Below are positions 48,616 through 61,229 of a stretch of 64,000 nt of DNA, piece by piece; positions within the stretch are counted from its first letter, which is position 1, and every line of letters starts with the position of its first letter. A model generated the notes under the pieces. That model saw nothing but the letters and a program-made list of their open reading frames with translations, did not search any database and was not told the origin of the DNA. The position numbers were made by a program, and so were the translations under genes. Source of the stretch: Rotaria sp. Silwood1 (taxonomy: Eukaryota; Rotifera; Eurotatoria; Philodinida; Philodinidae); the NCBI GenBank assembly GCA_905250075.1, contig CAJNOP010000040.1, forward strand, positions 457,498-521,497. Direction: 5' to 3'.

Positions 48616-51600
48616 AGAGAGGAAAATAGGAGATAGTCGATATCGTTGTGCTACTTAAACTTGACTAAATAATAATGAAGATGGTGCTAGGCATCTTCTT
48701 TCCAAATGCTTTTAAATTTAGAACAAGATGAAAGATTAAGAATTTATTGAAATTTTCAAGGATGACAAGAAAACAAGAAGAGAACGAGAAGAAAGAATGA
48801 TTTTATTATATATACAAGAGTGGATAACGCATACTAGAGAATGAAAATACACATATCCATACATGCAATAAAGATGAAGAAGAAATAAGAAATAACGATG
48901 GATATTGTCAAAGTACTGTCTAAGAACCTTGTTGATATTTATTTTAATTGAATATGAAAATGAAAAGAAGGAGAACTAGTTTAAAAATGACAAATAACAA
49001 AGATAAAATGAATGGATAAAATTTCTTTCTATTCGATCGATCATTTATTCATGTGATTTTAATATCCAGCGTACGTGTATCGTGACACATATATAGACGA
49101 CCTACCACTTATGCATTATGAAAATGTTCTAGAAAATATCGTTCATTTGTTCCTTTATAGAATTTCTATTGTGCTTTCAACATCATAGTCTTCTTTAAAT
49201 GTACTTGAAATCCCCATATGGGAAAACATTCTTTTCTGGCTTATTATTAATAAATTATAAAAATAAAAGTAAATCGTGTTGTTTACCATAAGTAACCTAA
49301 TACTAACAGATAAAGATGTAAAGATAACAGAAACAAGGCCAAGAGACAATAAAAACGCTGAAAAGTCGACAAGAGAATATCACTCACAAAAAACCAATAG
49401 ATCATCACAACTTACAGAGTCTTGATAAAAGTGGTCAGTTTTTTATGTTTTTATGTGCGAAAACAGCGTGCTTCCGTCAAAATTCATTATATTTCTTCCT
49501 GGTAGTTTCTCTCAGTTGTAAGACTTATTCTCTATTCAGTAACTGAATAGAAACTAAAAGTGCACTATATTATCATTAAAAAATAGTAAGAGCACGTGAA
49601 TCGAAACACATCATTAGTTAAAAGTCAAAATCTAACTTATTAATTGATTGTAGCATTCATGTTTGATTATAAAATAATTAGATAAAAGCTTGCATTAAGA
49701 GACATTAGTTATCGATACAAGATTCAGTCCAAGGATCAAGAAGCATGACTATTATTGAGAGATTCAAGCCCATTACATTAGAACTAACATGACTGATACT
49801 GTCCATATTCATAGAAAAATCAATTTAGAGATGAAATATTGATGAATGTAAAAAAGATATTTGTTTCGTTTCTCATGATTTAGAGAGTTAATATTTATAA
49901 ATTGTACACACAATATATTATCTTTAAAATATTATTGAGAAAAGAAAATGATATTGACTGATCCGGATCAATGAAATAACATACAGTAAAGTATCATGAG
50001 TCAAATAATATCAATAAACAGCTTTCTTATCGAAATCTTCTTATAAAATGAATCGAATTTAGTGTCTACCATTGTTATTGTTAGTTCTGTGTTGATCCGC
50101 TTGTCTTTAAAAAAAGAACTGATAGTGTATAATGTATCGGTGTGTGTATGTGGAGGTGAAAACAAGACTCAAAATCACCAACTCCACACTAGACATGCTG
50201 TAGCTATTGCCAGCGACACCGTCAACTTTTTTTCTACACAATATTTGCTTTATGAAAAACAGTATCTATTTCTCGTTTGTATAGTTTAATATAAAAAAAA
50301 TATATGTTCACCTACACATAATGATTTATGCTCCATGATAAGTATTATATATACTTTCTTGTAACTGATTCAATAGCCCAAAGGAGGATTCAAGATTTTC
50401 GATCAAACTGTATTAAACAAAATTGTGCATGTTGTACGCTATTATATCGAAAATGGAAAGTCAGATAATATTCTTTTGAACGTAACGAAGAAATATCAAG
50501 ATCGTATCTCAAAAATTCGTTTATTAATCTTGAAAAGAACGTTTCGTTTGTTTATAGATACCTCTGCAAAACGACGCCAGCGTGAAAGTTTAGCCATCAC
50601 TTTTTTCGAACAGTTCTGAGATTAGTTGATAATTAAACAAGTAATTGATTGTGTTCTTTAGAGATTCATATATTCCTACGTATTGATAGAGTTCTCTTAG
50701 CCATGAATTTCTTTCTGTTTGTGGTTTTCAATTTCTTTCCGATTTTGATCAACTGATCGATAAGTAATGTTTCTCCATAAGCTAGCCTATTGAAAATTCC
50801 AATATATGCAAAGTTTCATGTAGAACTTCGAAAAGATGATATTGCCAGAAACTCGGGATGCTACAGAAAGATTTTAGTAAAATTCGTCTGTCTCAGTCAA
50901 GTTACAGCATGAGCCTATATCATCTTGGACTTTGCCTAGTTTACAGGTTTGCTATATGCAGACAAAATATAGAATCAAAAGCAACGAGTCACTTCGAACA
51001 GTTTCCTCGTGAGTGGTACAAGCGTCACTGGCTTAGAAAGGATTGATTCTTCGTTCCTCGCATTGTTTGTAGTCGTCTTTCTAATATGTGAGCCGTTCGA
51101 TATTGAATCATTGTGGAAAACTAGTTACCATGAGTAAGACCTATTCAGTGTGCCATGTTTTTTTTTATTGCTATCGATAATTTTTCTTGAAAATCAGTCA
51201 AGTATATCAACGTATGTCCCATGGTTTTCGTTGATAATAACCAAATCGTCTGTATTTATCTTAGTTAGTTTTTCGGTTAAAATTTCAAACAAAAACTTCT
51301 CGATATTTTTCCCGAAGACTTTATTACGTGTATTTTTCTTTTTTTTGTCGATCTTTGGAATAAGTGTAAGTAGAAGTTACACTATTATTTGTTTGGACTA
51401 GATTTTTTTTTCTTTGGAAATAAACAAACTCAATCATCTTAGAAAAAATGATAGTCATTTTATAACTCATATTCAAATATTCCTATGCACAACATCTATT
51501 TATTATTTCATGCAGCGAGAACAGTTATAAGTGATGTGTTTACGAGTGGTCATTATTTGTCTATTGTTTTCACTTGATTTCATTTTTCTCTTTTCATAAT

Positions 51601-52208
51601 TAACAAGTTAACTCATATCTCATGTGGTTTCGAATTGGCATATTCTCAATAACTGTAGTGCTAGTATGTACAAGATCAGACAAATAGCTAATGTTAAGTG
51701 GATGATATGTTATAATAGTGAAAGTTTATTTTCAATTAAAAGAAAAAAAAACGCGTCATAGAATAATAGAGCGTACGATAGACTTACAAGAAAAGAAAAT
51801 GAAATTATACGAGTATAATGATTTACATTCAACGTTGATTAAAAGTGCATCAATTTCCTGTTTTACTACTCTCGTTGACGCTTCGACAATGAAGAAAATA
51901 CGTGAGAAAATTATGGTGTATGTTAACTTTGAGAATACTTGAAAAGCAATTGAGTGCAGAATTTAAATCAATGAATTGCTTGGTTCATGCACAAATATTA
52001 ATATGAAATAAACTGTAAAAATGATATATAGAAAATGACACTTCACAAGAAAAAAATTGTTCTGAAATAAAAAAATACAATAAGATACCAGTTTAGAATT
52101 AGGAAAAAGTATAATCATTAATTGATAAATACTTTTTCAATATTGTTTATTTTACAATATAAATTCTATTTTCTGATCAAAACAGTTTCAAAAATATATA
52201 TATTCTTC
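48616..52208. other. Gene-poor stretch of about 3.6 kb
   Basis: AT-rich, with several short open pieces (50425-50619, 50858-51046, 51718-51942 on +) that have no family resemblance and no splice partners I can support. Confidence 0.45.
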
Positions 52209-52357
52209 AGTCAGAGGCACAACACAGCACTGAAGGCGAGGCATCAAGTGGCTGAGTCTCAGAAAAAGTGGCTGCTGCGTGGACAACTGTCAAAAGCATG
52301 TGGAGCGTTGTGTGGACACATGTCAGAAGTAGACGGGCGTCACGTTCTACTACCATA
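52209..52357. other. GC-rich patch with an open frame, origin unknown
   Basis: About 150 bp with clearly higher GC than the surroundings; the + strand is open (KARHQVAESQKKWLLRGQLS, then KACGALCGHMSEVDGRH) and ends at a TAA-type boundary after LLP. Sharp compositional edges suggest an inserted or captured fragment. No family recognised. Confidence 0.3.
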
Positions 52358-52873
52358 AGTTACGTCCCAGTTTATAAAAAAATATTGTTTTCTTTTTCAT
52401 TATAAGATATGCATCATAACTTTAATCGACATAGGAATTCTTTTTAATGCTTCTCATTATTTTATTTTATTCTTACAAAAAAACAATATTTCAGTTAGAA
52501 ACAAGAAAGTCAACTTAGATTTAGAATAGATCACTAAAATGTTATTTTCAAGTATTATTGTGATTGCAGATATGCCAGTGATCATCAGTATTCAATGAAT
52601 TCTTTAATTTATAGAGAGAATTTTTCATAATAATCTGTATTCGAAAGAAGGAATTTTGTCTCTATTCGCTTTATCTTAAGGTTATATGTTGATAGAAATC
52701 AAGTTGACCAATGTTAAGTGATAAGCATCTGATTTTACATGACACTGTCGATAGAACTTCTCATACATATTTAAGGTCTTCACTTATAAAAACATAAATC
52801 TTATTTTCTCTGACTTTCAAATCGATTCGATTTAAAAAAATAATAAAAAAGAGAAAAGTGTTATTTTTCATTG

Positions 52874-54370
52874 CTAACATCGTTGGTATTGTGCATAAGC
52901 CGAACAGTCGACACTGGATAATAATTTATCAATCATATCGTCAATATTTATTTGTATAGGCTCATTATTAGCATGAGACCGTTTTGAACGATGATGATTT
53001 TTTCTTGGTCTATCAGGTGTTTTATTAATTGAAGCAGCTATTGGTCGTAGGCAATCATCAACAAGAGCACGTACATCATTTTGTAAATTATCATTCAATT
53101 GTTCGGTAGAACTGGTACGTGGTATTGTTGCATAAGTTTCTTCATCATTAGCTGGTGGAAGTGAGTCATCATGGTTCGAATATTGTACAACAGAATTTCG
53201 ACGTTGTCGACGATATAAATGATTATCTTTATCCGTCGTTAACCGATATGTATCATTCGCAATTCGTACAAAACCAGCTTTTTCTAATGTTGCACTTGGT
53301 GATCGACTTGTTGGAATACGTTTTTCGATTTTTTTAACAATAGCTGCTGATGATTGACGAGTTTTTGTTATTATAGGAGTATGTATCTGATTATATTTGA
53401 GAAGATCTTCTGCACTGCATATACGATGAGAATGATTAATAAGTTTTTGACGTTGTATTTGTGGTGATTTATTATCATTTGTTTCCAATGTTGATGCTGG
53501 TAAACGATAAGATGGTACAAATGAATGAGATTGATAATGATTTAATGATGTTTGAGAATCATCAATAGCTTCAACTGAAAGAATATCTATGGTAGATAAT
53601 GTATCTTTTAATGGTAGACAAGGGCCATCATTTGTATCGGTACGTTCATCAGTAAATATACCACTTGATGTTGATTCATCACGCATATCATTATCATCCA
53701 TAGATGATGATGAACGTGTTTGTGTTGATAATTGAGATTTTTCAGTAAAATTATTTGATGAACTGTGAGGATAGTTAACTATACATTCATTGGATAAAAT
53801 TGATATATTGATTTCTGATTGTTGTGGATCAATTGAATTTTGTTGAAGAAAATTTCCATAGGACGATGAAAGAAATTTTGATCTATCATTAACTGTTTGT
53901 TCAGTATTATATCGTGTTGCATCTATAGAAAGTTCTTCATTTAATTGAGCATTTTTACGAATGGATGGTTCAGTACGTTTTGGTACTAATGCATTTGCAT
54001 GATTAAGTAAGTTTGATGATGATAATAATGTTGAAGACTTTTCACGTCGCATATTAAATGCTGGTAATTGAAATTGTGTGTAAGATGATACAGGATTTAA
54101 AGAATTATTATCATTTATAGAAGAAGTTGGCATTGTCTTTATTCTATTTCTTGCTGTCAAAAGTCTTGGAGTTGTTGTCAGTGTTGCTGGCATTTTTCTT
54201 GTTGTTATTGTTGTTGCTGGTGCTGGTGCTGGTGTTGATGTTACTACTGTGGCTCTTGTCGGTGCTGCAGAATTCATTATTTGAGATTTTCTATTCGATT
54301 TATGTGAAGCACTAGAAAGTGTGCCAAACCATTTTCTTGGGTTAAGTGTCCAGTGACCTTTTGATGGCAT
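52874..54370 (-). CDS. Uncharacterised disordered protein, 498 aa, single exon
   Basis: Long uninterrupted frame with a good ATG (MPSKGHWTLNPRKWFG) and a stop after AYAQYQRC. Composition is Ser/Thr/Asn-rich with low complexity (an Ala/Pro/Thr run at about residues 40-60) and no membrane span or signal peptide, so it is probably largely disordered. Possible docking motifs: SSGIFTDERTD near residue 235 and HRICSAEDLLKY near 320, then a basic stretch (RPRKNHHRSKRSH) before a conserved-looking C-terminal helix (INIDDMIDKLLSSVDCSAY). These look like an animal scaffold or signalling adaptor, but I cannot name the family. Codon use fits the neighbouring genes. The - strand 5' side has no close upstream gene. 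Confidence 0.7.
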   Translation of the reverse strand: MPSKGHWTLNPRKWFGTLSSASHKSNRKSQIMNSAAPTRATVVTSTPAPAPATTITTRKMPATLTTTPRLLTARNRIKTMPTSSINDNNSLNPVSSYTQFQLPAFNMRREKSSTLLSSSNLLNHANALVPKRTEPSIRKNAQLNEELSIDATRYNTEQTVNDRSKFLSSSYGNFLQQNSIDPQQSEINISILSNECIVNYPHSSSNNFTEKSQLSTQTRSSSSMDDNDMRDESTSSGIFTDERTDTNDGPCLPLKDTLSTIDILSVEAIDDSQTSLNHYQSHSFVPSYRLPASTLETNDNKSPQIQRQKLINHSHRICSAEDLLKYNQIHTPIITKTRQSSAAIVKKIEKRIPTSRSPSATLEKAGFVRIANDTYRLTTDKDNHLYRRQRRNSVVQYSNHDDSLPPANDEETYATIPRTSSTEQLNDNLQNDVRALVDDCLRPIAASINKTPDRPRKNHHRSKRSHANNEPIQINIDDMIDKLLSSVDCSAYAQYQRC

Positions 54371-55010
54371 TAGTAACGTTATCCAATATACTTTTTGATT
54401 GAATAAAGTGAAGTAATATTGGCTAAAATTGCACTTGAACTGTTTTTTACTTTAATTTTTATTTTTTAATCGATTGATAACGTGAACTGTGTATAGGATT
54501 GTACGAAGCACAATAAAAAACTGTGAACAGAAACACTCGAGTCGTTCCTTTCCAAATATAAGAGATGCAGAAAGAGAAGTAGAGAGATGGATGAGTGTTT
54601 GAAATACGAACAACAACAAGAAGAAGAACAACAAGAGTAGCAGCGCGATTTCACCTTTTGCTTGCCATTGCTCTCTCTCTCTTTTTATGGCATAGTAAGA
54701 GAAATGCAGAACAATCAAATATTTTTTTTTGTGACAAGTCATCAGCATCTTATATTCAATTGATTGTGTTATGTGTCGAACATTTTTCTCTCTCTGTCAA
54801 TTCTCTATAATAAATACTTTTGACGATTTATTGCGCATTCACACACACACATACATATATATAAGATGAAAATTGAAAAAAATAAAAGTAACAGAGCAAA
54901 AAAAAAAGAGAGACCGGCTCAAGATACTTGAAATAAATAATATGTGTAGGAAATCACAGAAAATTAATAATAATGCATTTCTATGAATTTTAATTCCAAT
55001 TATAATGCTT

Positions 55011-55638
55011 TTATTGTTCATCCAAACTCCTTAATGACTTAAGATTTTGATTATTAATTGAATGACTACTTTGATTCAAATAGTCAACAGGAGAAACTTT
55101 TGTTGACGACTTTTGTGTTTGTTTAATATAACCATGATTTGTACTATCAGTTAATCCATCCGTAGAAGTAAGACGTGAACGAGGTTTTTTATCATATTGA
55201 TGTAGTTTCTGTTGTTGTTGATCATATTTATGCGTTTCAGAAATAACAGTTATTTCATGTGAAGAAACTTGTTCACGTTCTACTTGATGATTTCGTCTAA
55301 ATTGACGCCCATCTGTAGAAGATTGTAGATCGTTTGTATTTGAATTAACATTATTGTTTTTGAAACAACCTTTAAGAACCAAAACAAGGATAATAATAAA
55401 AATTGCCGATACACCAAAAACAACCCCACCACCAATCATTCCAGTTAAACTAGGTCTTATTAAACCTGAAAAGAAGTTAAATATATATATAATGTCAGTC
55501 GAGAAGAACTATACCATAAATGAGGGCACCAATTCCACCAATAAGTCCCATAGCTAAAAACAAACCTAGTATGGAAACACACGTTTCTATACTAGGCGAT
55601 CGTCCTTGTGTATTACTTCGTTTTAAGGAAAATATCAT
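55011..55638 (-). CDS. Small two-span membrane protein
   Basis: Two exons joined over an intron of about 50 bp (about 55467-55513) encode roughly 190 aa. A short N-terminus (MIFSLKRSNTQGRSPSIETC) precedes a first span (VSILGLFLAMGLIGGIGALI); a tight loop and a Gly-rich second span (MIGGGVVFGVSAIFIIILVL) follow and end in KGC, then a polar Gln/Ser/Asn-rich tail of about 120 aa (ending LKSLRSLDEQ) that probably faces the cytosol. No catalytic motif is visible. The layout resembles several small animal TMEM proteins, but I do not recognise the family. Confidence 0.7.
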
Positions 55639-57746
55639 GTTTATAATAAAATCTCTATAAATAATATAGATATATATACGTTCTCTTTGTTCTAAATTGT
55701 GAATGAAATATTTCCAAGATTTTAATTTCAAGTTAAGAATAATAACTAATGTTGAATAAATTTCTATATTTGCTCTTTTTTTTATAATACAAAGTGTTAT
55801 TTCCAACTGTCTCTTCTTTCTTTTTATTCTTTTTTTTTAATTTATCAATGATTGTCATCTTCTAAGTTAGATTCTTTTTTTCCTTCTTTTAAAGTAGTTC
55901 CGCTTTAGTTCTCTCTATCTTTTTTTCAAGATAAACAAGCCCAATAGTTATTTTTTTATTTTTTCTTCTTTCAATTTGTGTTTCTTTCAATGTCAATGGT
56001 ATGTGTGTTTAAGCAAAGAAAATCTAATTTTTATTCTTTTTCTTTCACTACTTGATGAAATATATAAAATATCATTCTCGCACTTGTTCATTCTTTCTAT
56101 TTGTTTTATTCTATTCATAGAATGTGTTAAAACATAGTTTATCATTTATATGTGTTTTACAATAGTGAAAAGAAAAAAAAAAAAGAAAAGAAATTAAATA
56201 TTATAGTCAACATTTATTTTAAATAATTGAGCTTTTTTTTATAATAATTTATTCAAATAGATAGTCTTTTTATTTCTTGTGATCACAATTGTTAGCACTG
56301 TTTATAGATCGTTGGTATGATAGTATTTGTGATTGATTCATATGGTTGATCGATAGAAAAGAAAAACATTGATTTTAACATTATGATTGCTTATTTTTTT
56401 TAAATTCATGAGAGATTTTTTTTTATTTATGTTTGATACAAGTATTTGTCATAATTTCGATTAAAATATCTAGAGTAAAAAAAAAAGGTGAAGCTCAAGT
56501 GGATGTATCTGTGGTATTTAGATTAGAGTTTGTTCGACTGGTTCCGAACGGATTCGGGTCCGAAAATTTGGAATCGGATGGACTCTAATTTCAAAGATTA
56601 AAATAGTAAGAGAGATATAGAATTCAATTCTATTTTATAGTTGATCAGCTTCTTCTGCTGTTATGCTGTTGTCTTTTGTTTTATCTTAAAAAAAAAAAAT
56701 TGATACATTGCTAGTCGTTGAGAAATAGTTAATAAATGACAAAAAATCTTCGAAGTAACTTAACAACAACAGGCACTCTTTTGATTAAGACAATATAAAG
56801 AAGCAAAGCTTTCGACGTCAACAAAACGTCATCATTAGTGTGAGTGTGAATGTGAATATCGGATGAAAACATATCTTTACCGTACCCACAACTACGCCCT
56901 ACATGAACCCACACCTACACCCTAGAAAATTACTATTAATGATTTAAAATTGAATATAAAAATTGTAAAAGAGAACTTTTCTTCATAGCAATATAGTTTA
57001 ATATAATTTTACAACTAATTTTAAGTTTTACTTTTTCCTATTAAATACAGTCATCATCAGCACTAAAGATTTCACTGTAAGATGTGGGTGTTATAATGAT
57101 ATTGCCATTGTTCAAGTTTTCTCTGAGACTCACTTATTGTTGTCATTGAAGAATTAAATGTATGAATGTGACATATTAATTTAAAGTCACTCACTCATTC
57201 ATTACTCAGAATTAATTGGTACTTGGATGTGTTTATGAGTTATTTGATAGACTAAAACCAATTCTTGTTGGTATAGTTTGATTTCTAAATGTTATTATTT
57301 ATTTTGTAATAAATAGGAAACTAATGTCACAAGTGATATCCTAAGTATTGATGATGACCGTACTTACTTAAAAGGCGGAAAATTGTAAATTTCATGCAAA
57401 ACTATAATAAACTGCATTATTATGATTAATTGTTCCTTATTACATTGCTATTATTTTAGTTTTTTTTTTCAAATCTTTCTTCATTATGTCTGTTCTTGTA
57501 ATTAGATGAATCAAAATTACATCTGTTAGAACTTTAAAGTGCAAATAAAGATTTGATTTCTCTAATTCTTTAATTTTATTCAATTGGAAAACGCAAAAAA
57601 TATTTCTTTGAACAATTCCATTTGATTTATTATATGATTAAACAGAAGCAATTTTATTGTATATATAATAATAGTTAAACAAAAACAAAAGCTCAAAACT
57701 TGTATTAATACAAAAAGAAAAAAAATCGAGATTCTGTTGATAATAT
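55639..57746. other. No recognisable gene
   Basis: AT-rich. A short GC-richer patch at about 56527-56585 has partly self-complementary ends (TTAGAGT and ACTCTAA) around GGTTCCGAAC and GGAATCGG, a possible tiny hairpin or MITE remnant. A CCCACA/CCTACACC-rich patch lies at about 56880-56925. TMEM18 ends at 57747. Confidence 0.45.
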
Positions 57747-58434
57747 TTATTCTTTTTTTTTCTTTTTGTCATTGTCAATGTCTTTATTTTGTTCTGGACG
57801 TATTTTTTTCACTCGTTTAATACAAATTTTTAATAAAACTATTGATTCGTAGAGCCAAATTGCCTAAAAAATATTCACAAGTAAAATTTGGATAAGAAAG
57901 AAAAAACAGACTTATTTTTTTTTACTTACCACCAGAATACAACAATTAATAATAACAGGTAAAGATAAAACTGTTGATATAAACATACCTCGACTATCAA
58001 AATATTGATCGCCAGCAAATAGTCTACAAACAAATCCAAACTATTAATCTAACTAATATTTTCTTCAGTTACTTACTGCCATTTTTCAGCAGCTAATTTA
58101 TTAATATATTCTGCACAATAGATGCATGAAACTAAAATCTAAAGTTATATTTCATTATAGAAACTATTTATACATACGAAGACCAAGAAAAATAAATATT
58201 TGAATATTTAAATGCCCACGTGTTAAAATAATAATTAATAAACAAATTACATGAAAACCACATAAAGCAATTAACCATGGTTCATGCCAATTGATCTTAA
58301 GATTTAAAAGCAATAGTCAAAATACTTCCTATTAATTTCTTTTTTTTTTGTTTCGAAACTTAATCAAATCTTACCATCTGAAGAAACTGCCAATAACTAG
58401 TAATTGATGTTGTTTCAATAAAAGATTCATGCAT
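57747..58434 (-). CDS. TMEM18: TMEM18
   Basis: A small protein of the inner nuclear membrane/nuclear envelope in animals; the human gene is linked to body-weight traits. The joined product is about 150 aa: [74 protein letters not shown], and a basic tail [12 protein letters not shown] with poly-Lys ending KKE. The human protein has the same key blocks ([25 protein letters not shown]). Three membrane spans are visible. Five exons with introns of about 45-70 bp. It starts 134 bp after the NSA2 stop on the same strand, with AATAAA and then a T-rich acceptor-like tract (ending in TTTGAAG) just before the ATG. Confidence 0.93.
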
Positions 58435-58568
58435 TCTTTTTCTTTTAATTGTCTTCAAAAATGAGAAAAAAAAAAAACTTTCAAAATTAGGTTTCTAGAT
58501 GTCTATGCATTTTTTTTTAAAGTGTTTTATTTAAATATAAATCAACGAGAGATAACAATTCAAAAGAA
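58435..58568 (-). promoter_or_regulatory. Intercistronic gap NSA2-TMEM18 with polyadenylation and acceptor signals
   Basis: Read on the minus strand: NSA2 stop, AATAAA about 45 nt later, then a long T tract (about 58470-58480) followed by CTCATTTTTGAAG about 20 nt before the TMEM18 ATG. Poly(A) signal, pyrimidine tract, AG and ATG in this order fit processing of a polycistronic RNA by cleavage plus spliced-leader addition. Confidence 0.45.
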
Positions 58569-60791
58569 TTACACCAAAAGTACAGCGTTAATGCATCCAT
58601 CATTTTCTGGATGATTAGTTACTTGTGCATACTTTCCCCATACAACTTTACCACCTTGTGTAACCATACCAAGTTCACTAACGTTGACCTAATTTTAACA
58701 AAATAAAAATAAGAAATTTTATGTTTTATTTTTATTAGTAACTAACTTCAAGAACTGTTCCTTTGGTAATAACACCTAAGGATGTGTAAAGTGGTGAACT
58801 TGGATTCTTCTTGACACCAATAATAGGTAATTGAAATGTTGCTTTCAATTCTGGATGTGTAACGTGTGCTTTGGTAAATCGAAGTGCCTAAAAAAAAATG
58901 ATGTTTAATCATGCGTTATATCATAAATATTAATGTAATCAATTTCATGTTAGCTTCGTCTATACCGAAAGGAAATATAAAAGCAATTGCTGAAGTATTT
59001 GATAACTTTCAAGATCATTTAGTATTAATATATTCCATGTCAGGAAAAAGATTATTCGCGTAACAGCTGCTGATAATAAGATTTATGCATGCGTAGAACA
59101 TTTTACAATACTGGTCATAAATATACGACTAATATACTTTTGATTTCTTTTTGTTACGATATCGAGTATTTAACTCAAATTAAATAGTGGATTGAATAAC
59201 CAATGAAGTTCTCTATCAAATCTATTTCATATCTATATTTCATTCATAGACTATGACAGGAAAGTTTTTGAAAAATTACACACGATAGTTATCAGCTCCT
59301 AGACTTTCGTGTGAAAACTAACTCTTAGGAATACTATCTTAAATGGTAAACTATCCTTAAGAACATAAGAAGATGCTGCCTGTCATACAATCTTCTCTCA
59401 AAATGTTATAAGTGTCATAGAAAATTACAACAATGCCTTTTTTTGCAATCTCATGATAAAATTGCTTTTTTCCCATTCTTTGTGATGCTCATAACTTTTT
59501 AGAAAATGCCGTAGAATTTTCAGCAAAACTCTCTACTAACGGCAAAAATTCTTCGAATCGTATCAATGATGGATATTTTCATGGGTAATCAAACAAAAAA
59601 GACACTAGATTCTTAGAAAGTTTTTCATCTGTGGAGCTTGTTGCGCTGATTATTTTGATAAAAAATATTCAAATTTACCTCAATAACTCATGGTGCTAGA
59701 ACCGAAATATTCAAAAATTTCCACTATTCCTGAATGCTGCTGAGCGATAATTGACGTTCTCAAATATTTCATCTTTAGAGCCATGATTTATTGAGTAAAT
59801 TTAAATATTTTTTTTTAAACAAAATGAGTTCTACAAAGTTGTACAGATGAAATAAAGCTTTTGAGAACCTTGTATTTTTTACGGTTGACTACTCATGTAG
59901 AGAATCAATATTCTGAAGATATATAAATTTCTTTTTATTTTACCATTGGTCGAATGAATCGTTCAAATTTTGGTGGTTTTCGTGTAAATCCTTCACCAAC
60001 AAAACAAGGTTTTGTTACCAAACGTTTCCATGCTTTCTCTATATAGACAAGAATTTTTTTTTTTGAGATTCAATTTTTATCATTAAATTTCATACTTCGT
60101 CGTTTTCCTGATTGAACTACACGAAAAACTTCAGCTTCACTAACTGCTTTTACTTTTGGTATTGGTACATCCCATTTACCCTATAAAAAAAAAAAACAGA
60201 AACGAAAATTTATATTTTTCAATGGAAAAATGAATTTCTAAAAAAGAAAAAAACAATTTATACCGCTTTTTCTTTTCGTTTTTGTTTAATTGTATTTGAT
60301 AAAACTTTAGCTCGACTTTGTTTTTCACGGTCAAGTAAATAAGCAGGTAAAGCACCTTCAGGTACTTCTTGTCGTTGTTTAGTTTCTTTTTCTTCATGAC
60401 TTTTGATGGTTTTTTTCATTTGAATTTTTTCATTTTGACGACGTTTATTATATAATTTAGCTCTAAATTAAATTAAATCAATTAAAAATCAATCGAATTT
60501 TTTAATTGAAAAATTTTCTTTTTTCTTTACTTAATGCCACGTAAGGTTTGAGCTTTCTTTGATAATATATGTGGTAGACGTCCTTCTTTTTTCTTTCTAG
60601 AAACAAAAAGAAACACACACGAATATATAATTTTTCATACTATTTCCATTATTTTACTGTTTTTCATAATGATCGAATCGACGACCATGTCGTTTACGAT
60701 GAAGTTCAATATGTTCGTTTTGAGGCTAAAGATTATAATAAATCATTCATATACAACTTCGAAAAAAATATATTTATTACTATCTTACCAT
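58569..60791 (-). CDS. NSA2: NSA2, 60S ribosome biogenesis factor
   Basis: Nucleolar factor needed for 60S subunit maturation and 27S pre-rRNA processing. Product of about 260 aa, the same length as human NSA2: M, then after an intron placed directly behind the initiator [145 protein letters not shown]-stop. The initiator ATG alone in exon 1 is a notable structure. One intron (about 58890-59944) is about 1.05 kb; the others are short. TMEM18 follows on the same strand; the syntrophin gene diverges 438 bp upstream. Confidence 0.97.
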
Positions 60792-61229
60792 GGTGATTCT
60801 TTTTTAAATCGATCTAAACTAAAACTATTACCAACAGTGTTCTGAATATAGATATCTGAAAAAATATATTTTTGAAGTTACAGATTTCGGATTTCTTTTT
60901 GTTTCTGTCTTATATTCGTATATCAATTCGATCAATGTAATTTGGTAATTACTAATGCGAATGCGAATCATATATATCTACTGAATAGATGTCGCTTTAG
61001 TTTAATTTAAAAAAATTTTATTTTTATTGATTTAATAAAATTAATTCGATTATAATTATATTTTTTTGAATATTTAAATAAAATGAATTGATGGCAAATA
61101 TTTTTATTGGTTATTGTAAATGATCCATTAAGATGAAATGATAAATAAATAAATACATAAAATAAACACATGAAAAGAAAAGAAAATCAATATACATCTA
61201 TTCATATTAGTATTGTCTGAGAAAGATTA
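60792..61229. promoter_or_regulatory. Divergent intergenic region NSA2 / syntrophin
   Basis: 438 bp between two divergent starts, very AT-rich, so both promoters should sit here. No specific motif recognised. Confidence 0.45.
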
